From: JBOZRQ01 sp050789255
Lineage (GTDB): Bacteria; Bacillota; Sulfobacillia; Symbiobacteriales; Symbiobacteriaceae
Length of the DNA stretch: 64,000 bases
NCBI GenBank assembly: GCA_050789255.1
Contig: JBOZRQ010000011.1
Location: 1 to 64,000 of the forward strand
Direction: 5' to 3'
The notes beneath the pieces were generated by a model. It was given only the letters and a program-made list of their open reading frames with translations, was not told the origin of the DNA and did no database searches. Positions 50,811 to 60,882 of this stretch are shown one piece after another. Position 1 is the first letter of the stretch. Every line of letters begins with the position of its first letter. The position numbers and the translations under genes were made by a program.

Positions 50811-51317
50811 TTACTTCCCTTTCACCAGGCCCAGGTAAGGGTCGTGCGGCTCCTGCCAGCCAGGCTCCCGCAGCACCGCGGGGAAGACCGGGGCACTGCT
50901 TGCGGCAATCTCAGCCTGTGACATCCAGCGGACCAGCCGCCGCGGCCCGTCCACGTCCTGGATGTGCCAGGCCGCCCAAGGCCGCTCCGGCGGGCCGGCA
51001 GGCTCCACCCGGTCCCTGGCGGCCTCGGGCTCCTCCCCGACCGGCGTGCACAGGAAGCCCACCTCGATCACGTGCTCGTCCCGGTGGGCGGGCCGGAACT
51101 CGTTAAGGAAGAGCATGCGGCCAACCGTGACCCGCACCCCCGCCTCCTCCTCGGCCTCCCGTGCTGCCGCGACCGGCAGGGTCTCGCCCGGGTCGAGCGT
51201 CCCGCCCGGCGGCACCCACGCCTGACCATTTCGGCTCCGGCACAGCAGCACCTCCCCGGCGCCGTTCACGACCAGCGCCCGGGCCACAGCCCGCAGGCCA
51301 AAAAACCCCTCACCCAT
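50811..51317 (-). CDS. Nudix hydrolase
   Basis: Pyrophosphohydrolase of 168 residues with a complete Nudix box: G-TLDPG-E-TLPVAAA-REAEEEAGV fits GX5EX7REUXEEXGU. Substrate (nucleotide sugar, coenzyme or damaged nucleotide) is not visible. ATG 51317 overlaps the endonuclease IV stop by eight bases and has GGGGGGA upstream, so the two repair-type genes are co-translated. Confidence 0.93.
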   Translation of the reverse strand: MGEGFFGLRAVARALVVNGAGEVLLCRSRNGQAWVPPGGTLDPGETLPVAAAREAEEEAGVRVTVGRMLFLNEFRPAHRDEHVIEVGFLCTPVGEEPEAARDRVEPAGPPERPWAAWHIQDVDGPRRLVRWMSQAEIAASSAPVFPAVLREPGWQEPHDPYLGLVKGK

Positions 51318-52164
51318 CCAAAGTCCCCCCAGCCAACTCTAGTGCCAAAGCAATCTCTCCCGCGAAGGCGCTATGCTCCCCCACCGGTGTCTCAATGCAG
51401 ATCGGCAGCCGCTGGAAGAACGGGTGGCGGATCACGTTCCGCACCCCGTCCACCCCGAGGTGCCCCTTCGTCAGCAGCTCATGGCGGTCCTTGTGGCCGC
51501 CCAGCTCCACCTTGGAGTCGTTCAGGTGCAGGCAGCCCACCCGGTCCAAGCCCACCGCCCGATCCCAGGTCTGTAGCATCCGCTCCACCCCGTCGGGCGT
51601 GCGCAGGTCAAATCCAGCCGCGAAGAGATGGCAGGAGTCCATGCAGATCCCCAGCGCCCCGGGCCAGCCCAGCCCCTCAAAGATCGCCCGGTGATGCTCC
51701 GGCTTCCAGCCGATCTCCGTCCCCTGGCCGGTCATCGTCTCGAGCAGCAGCTTGGTTCGGCCAGTATAACCATCCAGGGCGCCCTCAATCGCCTTGATAA
51801 TCCGGCGGATACCCGCCTCCTCGCCCTCGCCCACGTGGGAGCCGGGGTGGATCACCAGCACGTCGGCGCCCATCCGGTCGCCCCAGCGCAGGTCGCTGTG
51901 GAGGGTCTGCACGGCGAACTCGTAGGCGTTCTCCTTCGGAGACGCCAGATTCACCGTGTAAGGAAAGTGACCGACCAGCGCCCGGATTCCCAGCCGCTCC
52001 TTGCCCGCATTCGCCTCGGCGATCTCGCTGTCCGGCATCGCCCGCTGCTTGCCGCCCCGGGGGTTGCGGGTGAAGAACTGAAAGGTGGATCCGCCAATCG
52101 AATGGGCCAGCTCAAAGGCGCTGAGCAGCCCGTCCGCAATCGTCAAGTGTGCCCCGATAATCAC
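51310..52164 (-). CDS. nfo: Endonuclease IV (AP endonuclease)
   Basis: Zinc-dependent AP endonuclease of 284 residues, TIM-barrel fold, base-excision repair. Metal-ligand blocks seen in order: GAHLT near the start, VIHPGSH, LLLETM, ICMDSCH, CLHLNDSK (with Asp ligand), and HEL...KGH followed by CIETP. Length is normal. GTG 52164 has GGGGGTGAG upstream. It leads the nfo-Nudix operon, and fpg is 3 kb away, so base-excision repair is well represented here. Confidence 0.94.
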   Translation of the reverse strand: MIIGAHLTIADGLLSAFELAHSIGGSTFQFFTRNPRGGKQRAMPDSEIAEANAGKERLGIRALVGHFPYTVNLASPKENAYEFAVQTLHSDLRWGDRMGADVLVIHPGSHVGEGEEAGIRRIIKAIEGALDGYTGRTKLLLETMTGQGTEIGWKPEHHRAIFEGLGWPGALGICMDSCHLFAAGFDLRTPDGVERMLQTWDRAVGLDRVGCLHLNDSKVELGGHKDRHELLTKGHLGVDGVRNVIRHPFFQRLPICIETPVGEHSAFAGEIALALELAGGTLDG

Positions 52165-52250
52165 CCGAACTCACCCCCATCCTTCCCATCATACCACAGC
52201 CCGTCTCCCGCATAGAGATGGAACGACCAAGCCCTGGGGAGGCATGTGGC

Positions 52251-52487
52251 ATGAACCTGCGCCTGAACCGGACAACCATCACCATCCTGGCGGTCCTCGT
52301 CGCCCTGGCCGGCTTCCTGACCAGCGCCGTCGGGGCTCTGATCGACCACCGGTACTACGCCCTGACCGAGGACGGCGCCGCTGTCGAAACCTGGAGCCTG
52401 TCCCTCCCGGGCGGCTACCAGGTCGTCAAGTGGAGGTCGAACCCCCCTGGCCCCCAGGACGGCTACCGCATCTTCCGTCCGGACTAG
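52251..52487 (+). CDS. Small membrane protein
   Basis: Protein of 78 residues: one N-terminal membrane helix (ITILAVLVALAGFLTSAVGAL), then an extracytoplasmic tail with YYALTEDGAAVETW and aromatic residues. Start ATG 52251 after GGGGAGGC. No family recognised. A bidirectional terminator follows its stop and serves the converging cysK gene as well. Confidence 0.7.
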   Translation: MNLRLNRTTITILAVLVALAGFLTSAVGALIDHRYYALTEDGAAVETWSLSLPGGYQVVKWRSNPPGPQDGYRIFRPD

Positions 52488-52494
52488 ATGTCCG

Positions 52495-52543
52495 AAAAAG
52501 AGGCTCCAGCAGCGGCGTTCCGCTCCTGGAGCCTCGCTTTTTT
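52495..52543. terminator. Bidirectional terminator
   Basis: Outer stem 52500-52509 with 52526-52535, inner stem 52511-52515 with 52520-52524, loop CGTT. TTTTTT follows on the plus strand (52538-52543) and CTTTTTCGG on the minus strand. Confidence 0.93.
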
Positions 52544-53468
52544 ACGGAGTCGGGTACAGATCGCTCGACAGATACCGCTCGCCGTTGTCCGGGGCCACGG
52601 CAAGCACACGCTTACCCGGCCCTAACTGCCGCGCGATCTTCAGCGCAAAGAAGACGCTGGCGGCGCCCGAAGCGCCCAGCAACAGCCCCTCCTCCTTGGC
52701 CAGCCGACGGGCCATGGCGTAGGCCTCGTGGTCCTCCACGTGCAGGAGTTCATCCCAAATGCCCGTGTTCAGGATCTTTGGAATGAACCCGGGGCCGGTA
52801 CCGACGATCTTATGTGGGCCGGGCAGCCCGCCCGCCAGCACCGGCGAGTTCTTGGCCTCCACCACGTAGATCTTCAGGCCGGGGATCCGCTTCTTCAACT
52901 CCTCGCCCGTGCCCGTCACCGTGCCGCCCGTGCCGGCGGTCAGCACAAAGGCGTCCAGGTCGGTCCCGAAGTCCTCCAGGATCTCCACCGCCGTCGTGGT
53001 CCGGTGGGCGTCCGCGTTCGCCGTGTTCTCAAACTGCTGAGGGATGAAGCTGTGCGGAGTTTCGCTTGCCAGCCTCTCCGCCAGCCGGATCGACCCGGTC
53101 ATGCGGTCGGCGGCGGGGGTCAAGTGCACCTCGGCGCCGTACGCCTGCAGCACCCGAATGCGCTCCTGCGTGGCGTTGTCGGGCATGGTAATAATCAGCC
53201 GGTAGCCCTTGGCGGCAGCCACCATGGCCAGGCCAATGCCGGTGTTGCCCGATGTCGGCTCGATGATGGTGCTGATGCCCGGCGTGATACGCCCCTCGGC
53301 CTCGGCCCGGGCGATCATGTTATTGGCGGCCCGGTCCTTCACGCTGCGGCCCGGGTTAAACCACTCCAGCTTAACGTAGACCTCGGCGCTGTCGGGACCC
53401 ACCACCCGGTTCAGCCTCACATGCGGAGTGCGGCCAATCAACTCCGTGATGTTATCGTACACGCGCAT
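52542..53468 (-). CDS. cysK: Cysteine synthase (O-acetylserine sulfhydrylase)
   Basis: PLP enzyme of 308 residues making cysteine from O-acetylserine and sulfide. PLP Lys in GRSVKDRAA; substrate loop PTSGNTGIGLA; phosphate-binding GTGGTVTGTG; and GASGAASVF near the end, where Ser of the usual GSSGAA is the pyridine-nitrogen contact. ATG 53468 follows GGTGATATGAG. It is divergent from the GreA-like gene and not linked to cysE here. CysK and CysM are hard to separate by eye; CysK is favoured by length and motif set. Confidence 0.93.
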   Translation of the reverse strand: MRVYDNITELIGRTPHVRLNRVVGPDSAEVYVKLEWFNPGRSVKDRAANNMIARAEAEGRITPGISTIIEPTSGNTGIGLAMVAAAKGYRLIITMPDNATQERIRVLQAYGAEVHLTPAADRMTGSIRLAERLASETPHSFIPQQFENTANADAHRTTTAVEILEDFGTDLDAFVLTAGTGGTVTGTGEELKKRIPGLKIYVVEAKNSPVLAGGLPGPHKIVGTGPGFIPKILNTGIWDELLHVEDHEAYAMARRLAKEEGLLLGASGAASVFFALKIARQLGPGKRVLAVAPDNGERYLSSDLYPTP

Positions 53469-53567
53469 CTCATATCACCAAATTCTTATCGGAATAGATG
53501 ACTTGATCCTACCATCAGCAGCCAGCCCCGTCAAGACTGGACATACTAACGTAGAGGTGAGCCCGCC

Positions 53568-53993
53568 ATTCCTATTGATGATGATGATCTCAAAGCCCCG
53601 CCCCCGAAGACCTCCGAACCCAACCGGCTCTTCAAGGAGATCCGCCGGGAGGTCCGGTTCGGCGCCGCCATCGATGCGGCGGCCGACGAAGCCACCGCCC
53701 GCTCCCTGCGCGCCAAACAGGGCCCGCCCCCGACCGAGGCGGAGCTCGACATCCTATCCACCGCCGCCCATAACCCGGTCGAGCTCTTCACCGAGATCCT
53801 GGTGACCGACCTGACCTTCGGCGACCAGATTACCTACACCCTCGTCCCTGACGGGGAGGGTGACCCGGACCGCAACCGGATCAGCATCGGGTCGCCCATC
53901 GGGCGCACCCTCTTCCGGGAGTACCCGGGCGCCGTCGTCGAGATCAAGACCCCCGGCGGCAAGCTCCTGTACCGCATCCTGCGTGTGAAGTGA
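53568..53993 (+). CDS. GreA-like protein with an apparent ATT start
   Basis: Reading in the frame of the obvious C-terminal Gre domain (from VTDLTFGD through ISIGSPIGRTLFREYPG to VVEIKTPGGKLLYRILRV), the frame opens after a TAA near 53551. It holds no ATG, GTG or TTG before the homologous region. AGAGGTGAG then lies six bases before ATT 53568, so a 141-residue protein starting with ATT is the best fit. The N-terminal part (KEIRREVRFGAAIDAAADEA) is helical but shorter than the coiled coil of GreA. Role: probably transcript-cleavage or RNA-polymerase binding. A frameshift from the ATG at 53577, in another frame, is the alternative. Confidence 0.7.
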   Translation: MPIDDDDLKAPPPKTSEPNRLFKEIRREVRFGAAIDAAADEATARSLRAKQGPPPTEAELDILSTAAHNPVELFTEILVTDLTFGDQITYTLVPDGEGDPDRNRISIGSPIGRTLFREYPGAVVEIKTPGGKLLYRILRVK

Positions 53994-54039
53994 CAGCGGC
54001 TTATGGTAAACTTGAAGCTGTGAAAGGAGGGACAGCCCC

Positions 54040-55191
54040 ATGGGTAACCTGGAAGCAGAGCTGAAGGCCTACGGCCGCTCCGTGGGGCTGGACCTCATCG
54101 GCGTCGCCCCGGCCGACCCGTTTGGCACCGAAAGGGAGCGCCTGCAGGCCCGAGCCGAGAAGGGCTGGGGCCCCAACCCCTACGAGTTCCAGGAGATCGA
54201 GCCCCGGGTCACCCCGGAGCTGCTCCTGCCCGGCGCCCGGTCAATCATCGCCGCGGGCATCAGCTACCTGATGGAGGACGAGCCTCTGCAGGACGAACAG
54301 GCCCTCCGAGGGTGGCTTTCCCGCTACTGCCGTGGCCTGGACTATCACCAGGTGCTCAAGGCCAAGCTTCAGCAGGTGGCAGCCTGGCTCGAAGAGCGGG
54401 TGCCCGGCGCCCGCACCCTGGTCCACGTCGACACCGGCCCGCCCCTGGAGCGGGCGGTGGCCGAGCGGGCGGGCATCGGCAAGTTTGGCAAGCACACCAA
54501 CCTGATCACCCCGGAGTACGGCACCTGGGTCTTCCTGGGCAACATCATCACCGATGTGGCGCTGGAGCCCGACACCCCCGTCGAGGCCGCCTGCGGCTCC
54601 TGCACCCTCTGCATCGACGCCTGTCCCACCCAGTGCCTTACCGAGTGGAACCTGGACGCCAACCGCTGCCTGAGCTATGTCACGCAAATGAAGGGCATCA
54701 TCCCGGAGGAGTACCGGGAGGTGATGGGCAACCGCCTCTTTGGCTGCGACGACTGCCAGGACGTCTGCCCATACAACAAGAAGGCCCGCCGGGGCCTGCA
54801 CCCCGAGTTTGGGGCCGTGCCCGAAGTCGGCGGGGCGCCCAACCTATTGCAGATGATGGCCATGACCAAGTCCGACTTCCGCCGCTGGTTCGAGCCCACC
54901 GCTGCGGGCTGGCGCGGCAAGACCACCATCCAGCGCAACGCCCTGGTCGCCCTGGGCAACTCGGGGGACCCGGCCGCGCTGGACCCCCTCAGGGACGCCC
55001 TCACAAGCGAAAGCCCCGTGCTGCGGGCGCACGCCGCCTGGGGCCTGGGCCGCCTGGCCCGCACCGTGCCGGCAACGGCCGCTGCCGCCACGGAAGCCCT
55101 CCAGCAGCAGCAAGCAAGCGAGAAAGATCCGAGCGTCCAACTCGAGCTGAACAACGCCCTGGAGGTGCTAACCCGTGCCGCAGCCCATTAA
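54040..55191 (+). CDS. queG: Epoxyqueuosine reductase
   Basis: Cobalamin- and Fe-S-dependent enzyme of 383 residues, last step of queuosine synthesis in tRNA. The catalytic Asp is in VDTGPPLERAVAERAG. Two 4Fe-4S sets appear as CGSCTLCIDACPT and CDDCQDVCPYN. The C-terminal third contains HEAT-like repeats (LVALGNSGDPAALDPLRDAL), as in QueG of Bacillus. ATG 54040 follows GAAAGGAGGG. It overlaps the alpha/beta hydrolase gene by 17 bases. Cells with QueG carry the queuosine modification and need a cobalamin source. Confidence 0.95.
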   Translation: MGNLEAELKAYGRSVGLDLIGVAPADPFGTERERLQARAEKGWGPNPYEFQEIEPRVTPELLLPGARSIIAAGISYLMEDEPLQDEQALRGWLSRYCRGLDYHQVLKAKLQQVAAWLEERVPGARTLVHVDTGPPLERAVAERAGIGKFGKHTNLITPEYGTWVFLGNIITDVALEPDTPVEAACGSCTLCIDACPTQCLTEWNLDANRCLSYVTQMKGIIPEEYREVMGNRLFGCDDCQDVCPYNKKARRGLHPEFGAVPEVGGAPNLLQMMAMTKSDFRRWFEPTAAGWRGKTTIQRNALVALGNSGDPAALDPLRDALTSESPVLRAHAAWGLGRLARTVPATAAAATEALQQQQASEKDPSVQLELNNALEVLTRAAAH

Positions 55192-55939
55192 GCTCCACCT
55201 GACCGCCTGGGGAGACCCGTCCCTTCCTCCTGTCGTGCTCCTGCACGGGCTGACCGGCCGCGCCTCCCACTGGGCACCCGTCGCCCACGCCCTCCCCGGC
55301 TACCGGGTCATCGCCGCCGACCTGCGAGGCCACGGCGACTCGCCCCGGGCGGCTACATACACCCTGGCCGACCACACCGCCGACGTGATTGCTCTCCTGG
55401 AGGAGACCGGCCCGGCCCACCTGGTCGGCCACTCCCTCGGCGCCGCCATCGCCTGGCTGGTAGCCACCGAGCGCCCCGATCTGGTCCGCACACTGGTCCT
55501 GGAGGATCAGCACCCGGACACCATCCCCGGCGCCGCCCGCGGCTGGGCCGACTGGGCCGCGGCCTGGCCCCCCGCCTTCAACTCCCGGGAGGAGGCGGTC
55601 GATTTCCTCAAGGCCGCCGGGCGCACCTTCGACTGGTGGCTCCCGAACATCACTCAGAAGCCGGACGGCACCTGGGGCTGGGCCATGGACTTCCAGGCGG
55701 TCGTCGACACCGCCGCATCGCTTGGCGCCACCGACTCCTGGGACACCCTGCAGCGGGTCACGGCGCCCACCCTCCTCATCCGTGGCGAGAAGTCGCCCCA
55801 CCTCAAACCCGACGTGGCCAGTCGCATGGCCGAAGTCATTCCGTCATGCCGGCTAGTCACCGTCCCTGGCACCGACCACTGGGTCCACCGGGAGGCAGGC
55901 CCCTACGCCCGGCTCCTGTCCGAGTTCTTCAACGCATAA
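55175..55939 (+). CDS. Alpha/beta hydrolase
   Basis: Hydrolase of 254 residues. Nucleophile elbow GHSLG (Ser), oxyanion block HGLTGRASHW near the start, DLRGHGDSP, a later Asp position before the final His in GTDHWVHRE, all in the usual order. Substrate unknown; esterase, lactonase or MenH-like thioesterase activities are possible. Its GTG 55175 lies inside queG, with GGAGGTG upstream, so translation is coupled. Confidence 0.9.
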   Translation: MPQPIKLHLTAWGDPSLPPVVLLHGLTGRASHWAPVAHALPGYRVIAADLRGHGDSPRAATYTLADHTADVIALLEETGPAHLVGHSLGAAIAWLVATERPDLVRTLVLEDQHPDTIPGAARGWADWAAAWPPAFNSREEAVDFLKAAGRTFDWWLPNITQKPDGTWGWAMDFQAVVDTAASLGATDSWDTLQRVTAPTLLIRGEKSPHLKPDVASRMAEVIPSCRLVTVPGTDHWVHREAGPYARLLSEFFNA

Positions 55940-55942
55940 GAA

Positions 55943-55976
55943 AAGGCCAGCGGACGCATAAGCGCCGGCTGGCCTT
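55943..55976. terminator. Bidirectional terminator
   Basis: Stem 55943-55951 with 55968-55976, plus an imperfect inner stem. On the minus strand TTTTCTTA follows, serving the A-type carrier gene; the plus side ends the queG operon. Confidence 0.8.
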
Positions 55977-55994
55977 GATATCTGAGCAAGGGAC

Positions 55995-56369
55995 TTAGTG
56001 AGAGCAGCCGCCGCTGCCGCAGGACTTGGCCTGACCAGCGTTGTCCTTGGTCTTGAACGACTGGCCGCAGCCGCAGGAGGAGACAGCGTTCGGGTTGTTG
56101 ATCGCAAATCCGCCGCCCATGAGGCTGTCGTGGTAGTCGATGGTGGAGCCGTCGAGGAACTGCAGGCTGCCGGGATCGACCACGACCTTGACGCCGTCGG
56201 TCTCCAGAACGTTGTCATCGGGGCGCGGGTTGCGCTCCAGGGCCATGCCGTACTCCAGGCCGCTGCAGCCGCCACCGCGGACCATGACGCGCAGGGCGAG
56301 ATTCTCACCCTTGGACTTGATGATTTCCTGAAGCTTGTTAGCAGCCTTATCGGTGAGCGAGATGTTCAC
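55995..56369 (-). CDS. A-type iron-sulfur carrier (IscA/ErpA-like)
   Basis: Fe-S cluster carrier of 124 residues. The three ligand cysteines are in GGGCSG and the C-terminal CGCGQSF. The tail adds SCGSGGCSH, giving more cysteines than the usual three. Start GTG 56369 lies seven bases after AAGGAGGG; the frame open to 56426 has no ribosome site. It stands between queG and nadA, both Fe-S enzymes, which makes cluster delivery to them plausible. Confidence 0.92.
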   Translation of the reverse strand: MNISLTDKAANKLQEIIKSKGENLALRVMVRGGGCSGLEYGMALERNPRPDDNVLETDGVKVVVDPGSLQFLDGSTIDYHDSLMGGGFAINNPNAVSSCGCGQSFKTKDNAGQAKSCGSGGCSH

Positions 56370-56489
56370 CGGAAATCCCTCCTTCATGACAACCTTACTT
56401 AGAATTATACTTTGACCTGTAATCAAGTCAAGCTACGCTTGCTGGCTCCATTTCCCTAAAAAGACCGGAACGGAAGGCGTTATTTCGTT

Positions 56490-56495
56490 TATAAT
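56490..56495 (+). promoter_or_regulatory. -10 box of nadA
   Basis: TATAAT is a perfect -10 hexamer, 44 bases before ATG 56539. No good -35 lies 17 bases upstream (GGAACG), so an activator or extended contact is possible. Confidence 0.5.
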
Positions 56496-56538
56496 AGGAA
56501 CAACACTTGCTTTGCACCTGTGCGAGGAGGACCAAGCC

Positions 56539-57660
56539 ATGGCCGACGAACTCAGCGCCGTCATCCATAGAGGCACCACGATTCCCGACGAGTACTATAC
56601 CTTATCAGACGCAGAATTGGATGCTCGGATACGGGCAGCCCGCGCAAAGCTGGGCGACGACCTGGTCATCCTGGGACACCACTACCAGGGCGCCCGCGTC
56701 ATCCAGTGGGCCGACTTCACCGGCGACTCCTTCAAGCTGGCCCAGCAGGCCCTCACCAAGAAGGGCGCCAAGTACCTCGTCTTCTGCGGGGTCCATTTTA
56801 TGGCCGAAACCGCCGACGTGCTCTCCCCTGCCGAAACCGTCGTCATCCTCCCCGACATGGGCGCCGGCTGCTCCATGGCCGACATGGCCAACGAGCGCCA
56901 GGTCGACGACTGCTGGGCGGAGCTGAAGGAGCGCTTCCCGACCACCAAGTTCATCCCGATCACCTATATGAACTCCACCGCGGCGCTCAAGGCCTTCTGC
57001 GGCGAGAACGACGGGGCGGTCTGCACCAGCTCCAACGCCGAGGGCATCCTCAAGTGGGCCTTCGCGCGGGGCGACAAGGTGCTCTTCTTCCCCGACCAGC
57101 ACCTGGGCCGCAACACCGGCTACAAAATGGGCATCCCCCTGGAGCAAATGGTCGTCTACAACCCCCTCTTCGGCGACTTCGAGTGCACCGACGAGGAGTT
57201 GGCCAACGCCAAGATCATCCTCTGGAAGGGCTTCTGCTCCGTCCACCAGAAGTTCACCGTGGAGCAGGTCGCACAGGTCCGCTCCCTCTACCCGGACATG
57301 AAGGTGATTGTCCACCCGGAGTGCTCGCTGGACGTGGTACTGCAGGCTGACCAGGTCGGCTCCACCGAGTATATCATCCAGCAGGTGGAAGCCTCCCCCG
57401 CCGGCTCCCAGTGGGCCATCGGCACAGAGATCAACCTGGTCCACCGCCTGGCCGAGGAGCATAAAGACAAGCTGATCGTCTCCCTTTCCGGCCCCAACGT
57501 CTGCCCGTGCGCCACCATGTACCGCATCAGCCCGCAGCACCTCTGCTGGGCGCTGGAGCGGCTCGCCGAGGGCGAAGTGGTCAACCAGGTCTCGGTGGGC
57601 ACGGAGACCCGCAAGTGGGCTACTGTGGCGCTCGAGCGCATGCTTGCGATCCTGAAGTAA
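56539..57660 (+). CDS. nadA: Quinolinate synthase
   Basis: 4Fe-4S enzyme of 373 residues condensing iminoaspartate and dihydroxyacetone phosphate to quinolinate in NAD synthesis. Seen: LGHHYQGARVIQWAD, GVHFMAETADVL, MGAGCSMADM with one cluster Cys, HPECSLDVV and the C-terminal SGPNVCPCATMYRI with the other Cys ligands. ATG 56539 follows GAGGAGG. Its length belongs to the longer NadA class. nadB and nadC are not adjacent here, so this is not the usual nadABC cluster. Confidence 0.96.
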   Translation: MADELSAVIHRGTTIPDEYYTLSDAELDARIRAARAKLGDDLVILGHHYQGARVIQWADFTGDSFKLAQQALTKKGAKYLVFCGVHFMAETADVLSPAETVVILPDMGAGCSMADMANERQVDDCWAELKERFPTTKFIPITYMNSTAALKAFCGENDGAVCTSSNAEGILKWAFARGDKVLFFPDQHLGRNTGYKMGIPLEQMVVYNPLFGDFECTDEELANAKIILWKGFCSVHQKFTVEQVAQVRSLYPDMKVIVHPECSLDVVLQADQVGSTEYIIQQVEASPAGSQWAIGTEINLVHRLAEEHKDKLIVSLSGPNVCPCATMYRISPQHLCWALERLAEGEVVNQVSVGTETRKWATVALERMLAILK

Positions 57661-57664
57661 ACAG

Positions 57665-57703
57665 AAAGCCCCCGGCAGGTGAACCCTGTCGGGGGCTTTG
57701 CTT
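57665..57703 (+). terminator. Terminator of nadA
   Basis: 15-bp stem with one mismatch (57665-57679 with 57685-57699), loop TGAAC, then GCTTTC. On the minus strand it ends the subtilase gene with a T-rich flank as well. Confidence 0.85.
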
Positions 57704-57704
57704 T

Positions 57705-59108
57705 CTACCTGGCCATCAGCGCAGCGTAGGCGTCCACATGGCCGTGGCCAAAGTAGGCGTCATAGCCCTTCTTGCCGCTCACAGCGCTGGTCTTGACGGC
57801 GTGCGCCGTGGCCGCCGGGGTCGGGCGCCGCCCGCCGTTGGCCAGCTTGTACTGGTCGATATACAGCGCCGCCACCGCCGAAACCTTCGGCGTCGCCATC
57901 GAGGTGCCCGCCATCCAGGCGTAGCCGCCGGTCCGGTAGGAGCTCAGGTTCATGTCCGTGTACCAGTCCCCCACAGGGTAGCGCTGGAAATCGCCGCCCG
58001 GGGCTGCCACATCCACGAAACCGGCGCCGTAGTTCGAGTAGCTGGCCAGGGACATGTCCGGCCCCGTCGCCGAGACCCCAAGCGCTCCCGGAATACCCCC
58101 GGGCACCTCAAAGCCGGCGCCCTGGAAGTGGTACCCCTCCGGGCCGTACACCGCGTTCAGGTAGTCAACGATCGCATTGGGATTCGCAGCGTTGATCGCA
58201 TCGTTGCCGGCGGCGGCCACCACCACGATCCCCTGCTTGATGGCGTAGCGCACCGCACGGATCCAGGTTACGAAGTCGGCATGGTCGTTGCCCAGGACGT
58301 AGGTTTCGCTGGTTGAGGGGTCGGTCCAGGTCACCTTGCCCATCACGTCGTAGCCGCCCAGGCTCATCGAGATCACATCGACCCCGTCGCTCACCGCACT
58401 CATCATGGCCGCCACGATGGTGTCCGTGGACGCCCCGCCGGCGGCACCGAAGACTCGGTAGGCCCGGAAGCCCAGCTGCGGTCCAACGCCGTAGATCCGC
58501 CCGTTCCCTGCCACAGCGCCGGCTACGTGGGTGCCATGCCCGTGCCGGTCGGCATAGTCGGCGGGATTGCCGGTCTCGGTGGGGTCGCCGCCCGCACCCG
58601 CCGCCACGAAGTTCCGTCCGCCCAGGAAGTTTGCAGCCAGGTCCCCGTGCGCCGAGTTCACGCCCGTGTCGATGATGCCCACCACCGTGGCGTGGCTGCC
58701 CGGATGAACACCCCAACTGGCGCCGTTATGCGTCACCTGCTTGATATCCCACTGATAGACGTTATAGAGATCACCCGGGCCGGCCAGCGGAGAAGCGGGC
58801 GCCGCCAGGGGGTATGCCTTGGCCTCCTGGAGCTTCCACGTCAAGGTGGGCGACACGTTCGCCACGCCGGCCTGCCTGGACAGGGCCGCCATGGCCGCCG
58901 GGGTCCCCTCGGCGTAGACGGCGCCCAGTTCAGGCAGCGCCCGAATCACCTTGAACCCCGCCGCAGTCACCCTCTTCAGGTCAGCATCGCTCAGGCTCTC
59001 GTTCTTGAAGGCGATGGTGAACTTGCGCGGCGAGCCGGCTGACGCTGTGGGCACGGCCAAGGACGCCAGCAGGAGCAACAAGAGCCCGATCATTCCCCAT
59101 TTCCGCAT
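57705..59108 (-). CDS. Secreted subtilisin-like protease (S8) 1
   Basis: Preproprotease of 467 residues: signal peptide (GLLLLLLASLAVPTASA), an inhibitor-like prodomain (about 30-95, starting FTIAFKNESL), then the catalytic domain. Triad: Asp in GIIDTGVN, His in HGHGTHVAG, Ser in AGTSMATPKV; oxyanion Asn in AAAGND. No cell-wall anchor or C-terminal domain. ATG 59108 follows GGAGGGGG. It and the next gene are paralogues in tandem. Confidence 0.95.
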   Translation of the reverse strand: MRKWGMIGLLLLLLASLAVPTASAGSPRKFTIAFKNESLSDADLKRVTAAGFKVIRALPELGAVYAEGTPAAMAALSRQAGVANVSPTLTWKLQEAKAYPLAAPASPLAGPGDLYNVYQWDIKQVTHNGASWGVHPGSHATVVGIIDTGVNSAHGDLAANFLGGRNFVAAGAGGDPTETGNPADYADRHGHGTHVAGAVAGNGRIYGVGPQLGFRAYRVFGAAGGASTDTIVAAMMSAVSDGVDVISMSLGGYDVMGKVTWTDPSTSETYVLGNDHADFVTWIRAVRYAIKQGIVVVAAAGNDAINAANPNAIVDYLNAVYGPEGYHFQGAGFEVPGGIPGALGVSATGPDMSLASYSNYGAGFVDVAAPGGDFQRYPVGDWYTDMNLSSYRTGGYAWMAGTSMATPKVSAVAALYIDQYKLANGGRRPTPAATAHAVKTSAVSGKKGYDAYFGHGHVDAYAALMAR

Positions 59109-59212
59109 CCGGGTACTCCCCCTCCACTTGCTGTATGGACACTACCAACATTTCAGCGGATTGGATGATTTTACCTATCGGATGCGGATATTTCCTCCCA
59201 GAAAAATACAAA

Positions 59213-59234
59213 GAGCCCGCTGTTGAGCGGGCTC
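59213..59234 (-). terminator. Terminator of the second subtilase gene
   Basis: Perfect 9-bp stem (59213-59221 with 59226-59234), loop GTTG; on the minus strand TTTGTATTTTT follows. Confidence 0.9.
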
Positions 59235-59248
59235 CCTGAGGATCAAGC

Positions 59249-60700
<1,452 letters not shown>

Positions 60701-60842
60701 GAGACCGTCCCCCTCTATCGCGTTGCTAGCGCACTTCAGATTCGGGAAGGGCTATGCAATCCCCTGTTCCTTACTCTTGCGGGACACGAAGATAGGCCGA
60801 GGGTCCCGGGTACGACCGGGACTGAAGTCCTACAAAAAGTGG

Positions 60843-60864
60843 GGCCGGGCATCGCTGCCCGGCC
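60843..60864. terminator. Terminator between subtilase promoter and menaquinone operon end
   Basis: Perfect 9-bp stem (60843-60851 with 60856-60864), loop TCGC; CCACTTTTTG follows on the minus strand. Ends the mqn transcript, 19 bp past its stop. Confidence 0.85.
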
Positions 60865-60882
60865 TTCGTTATTGCTTTGAAA

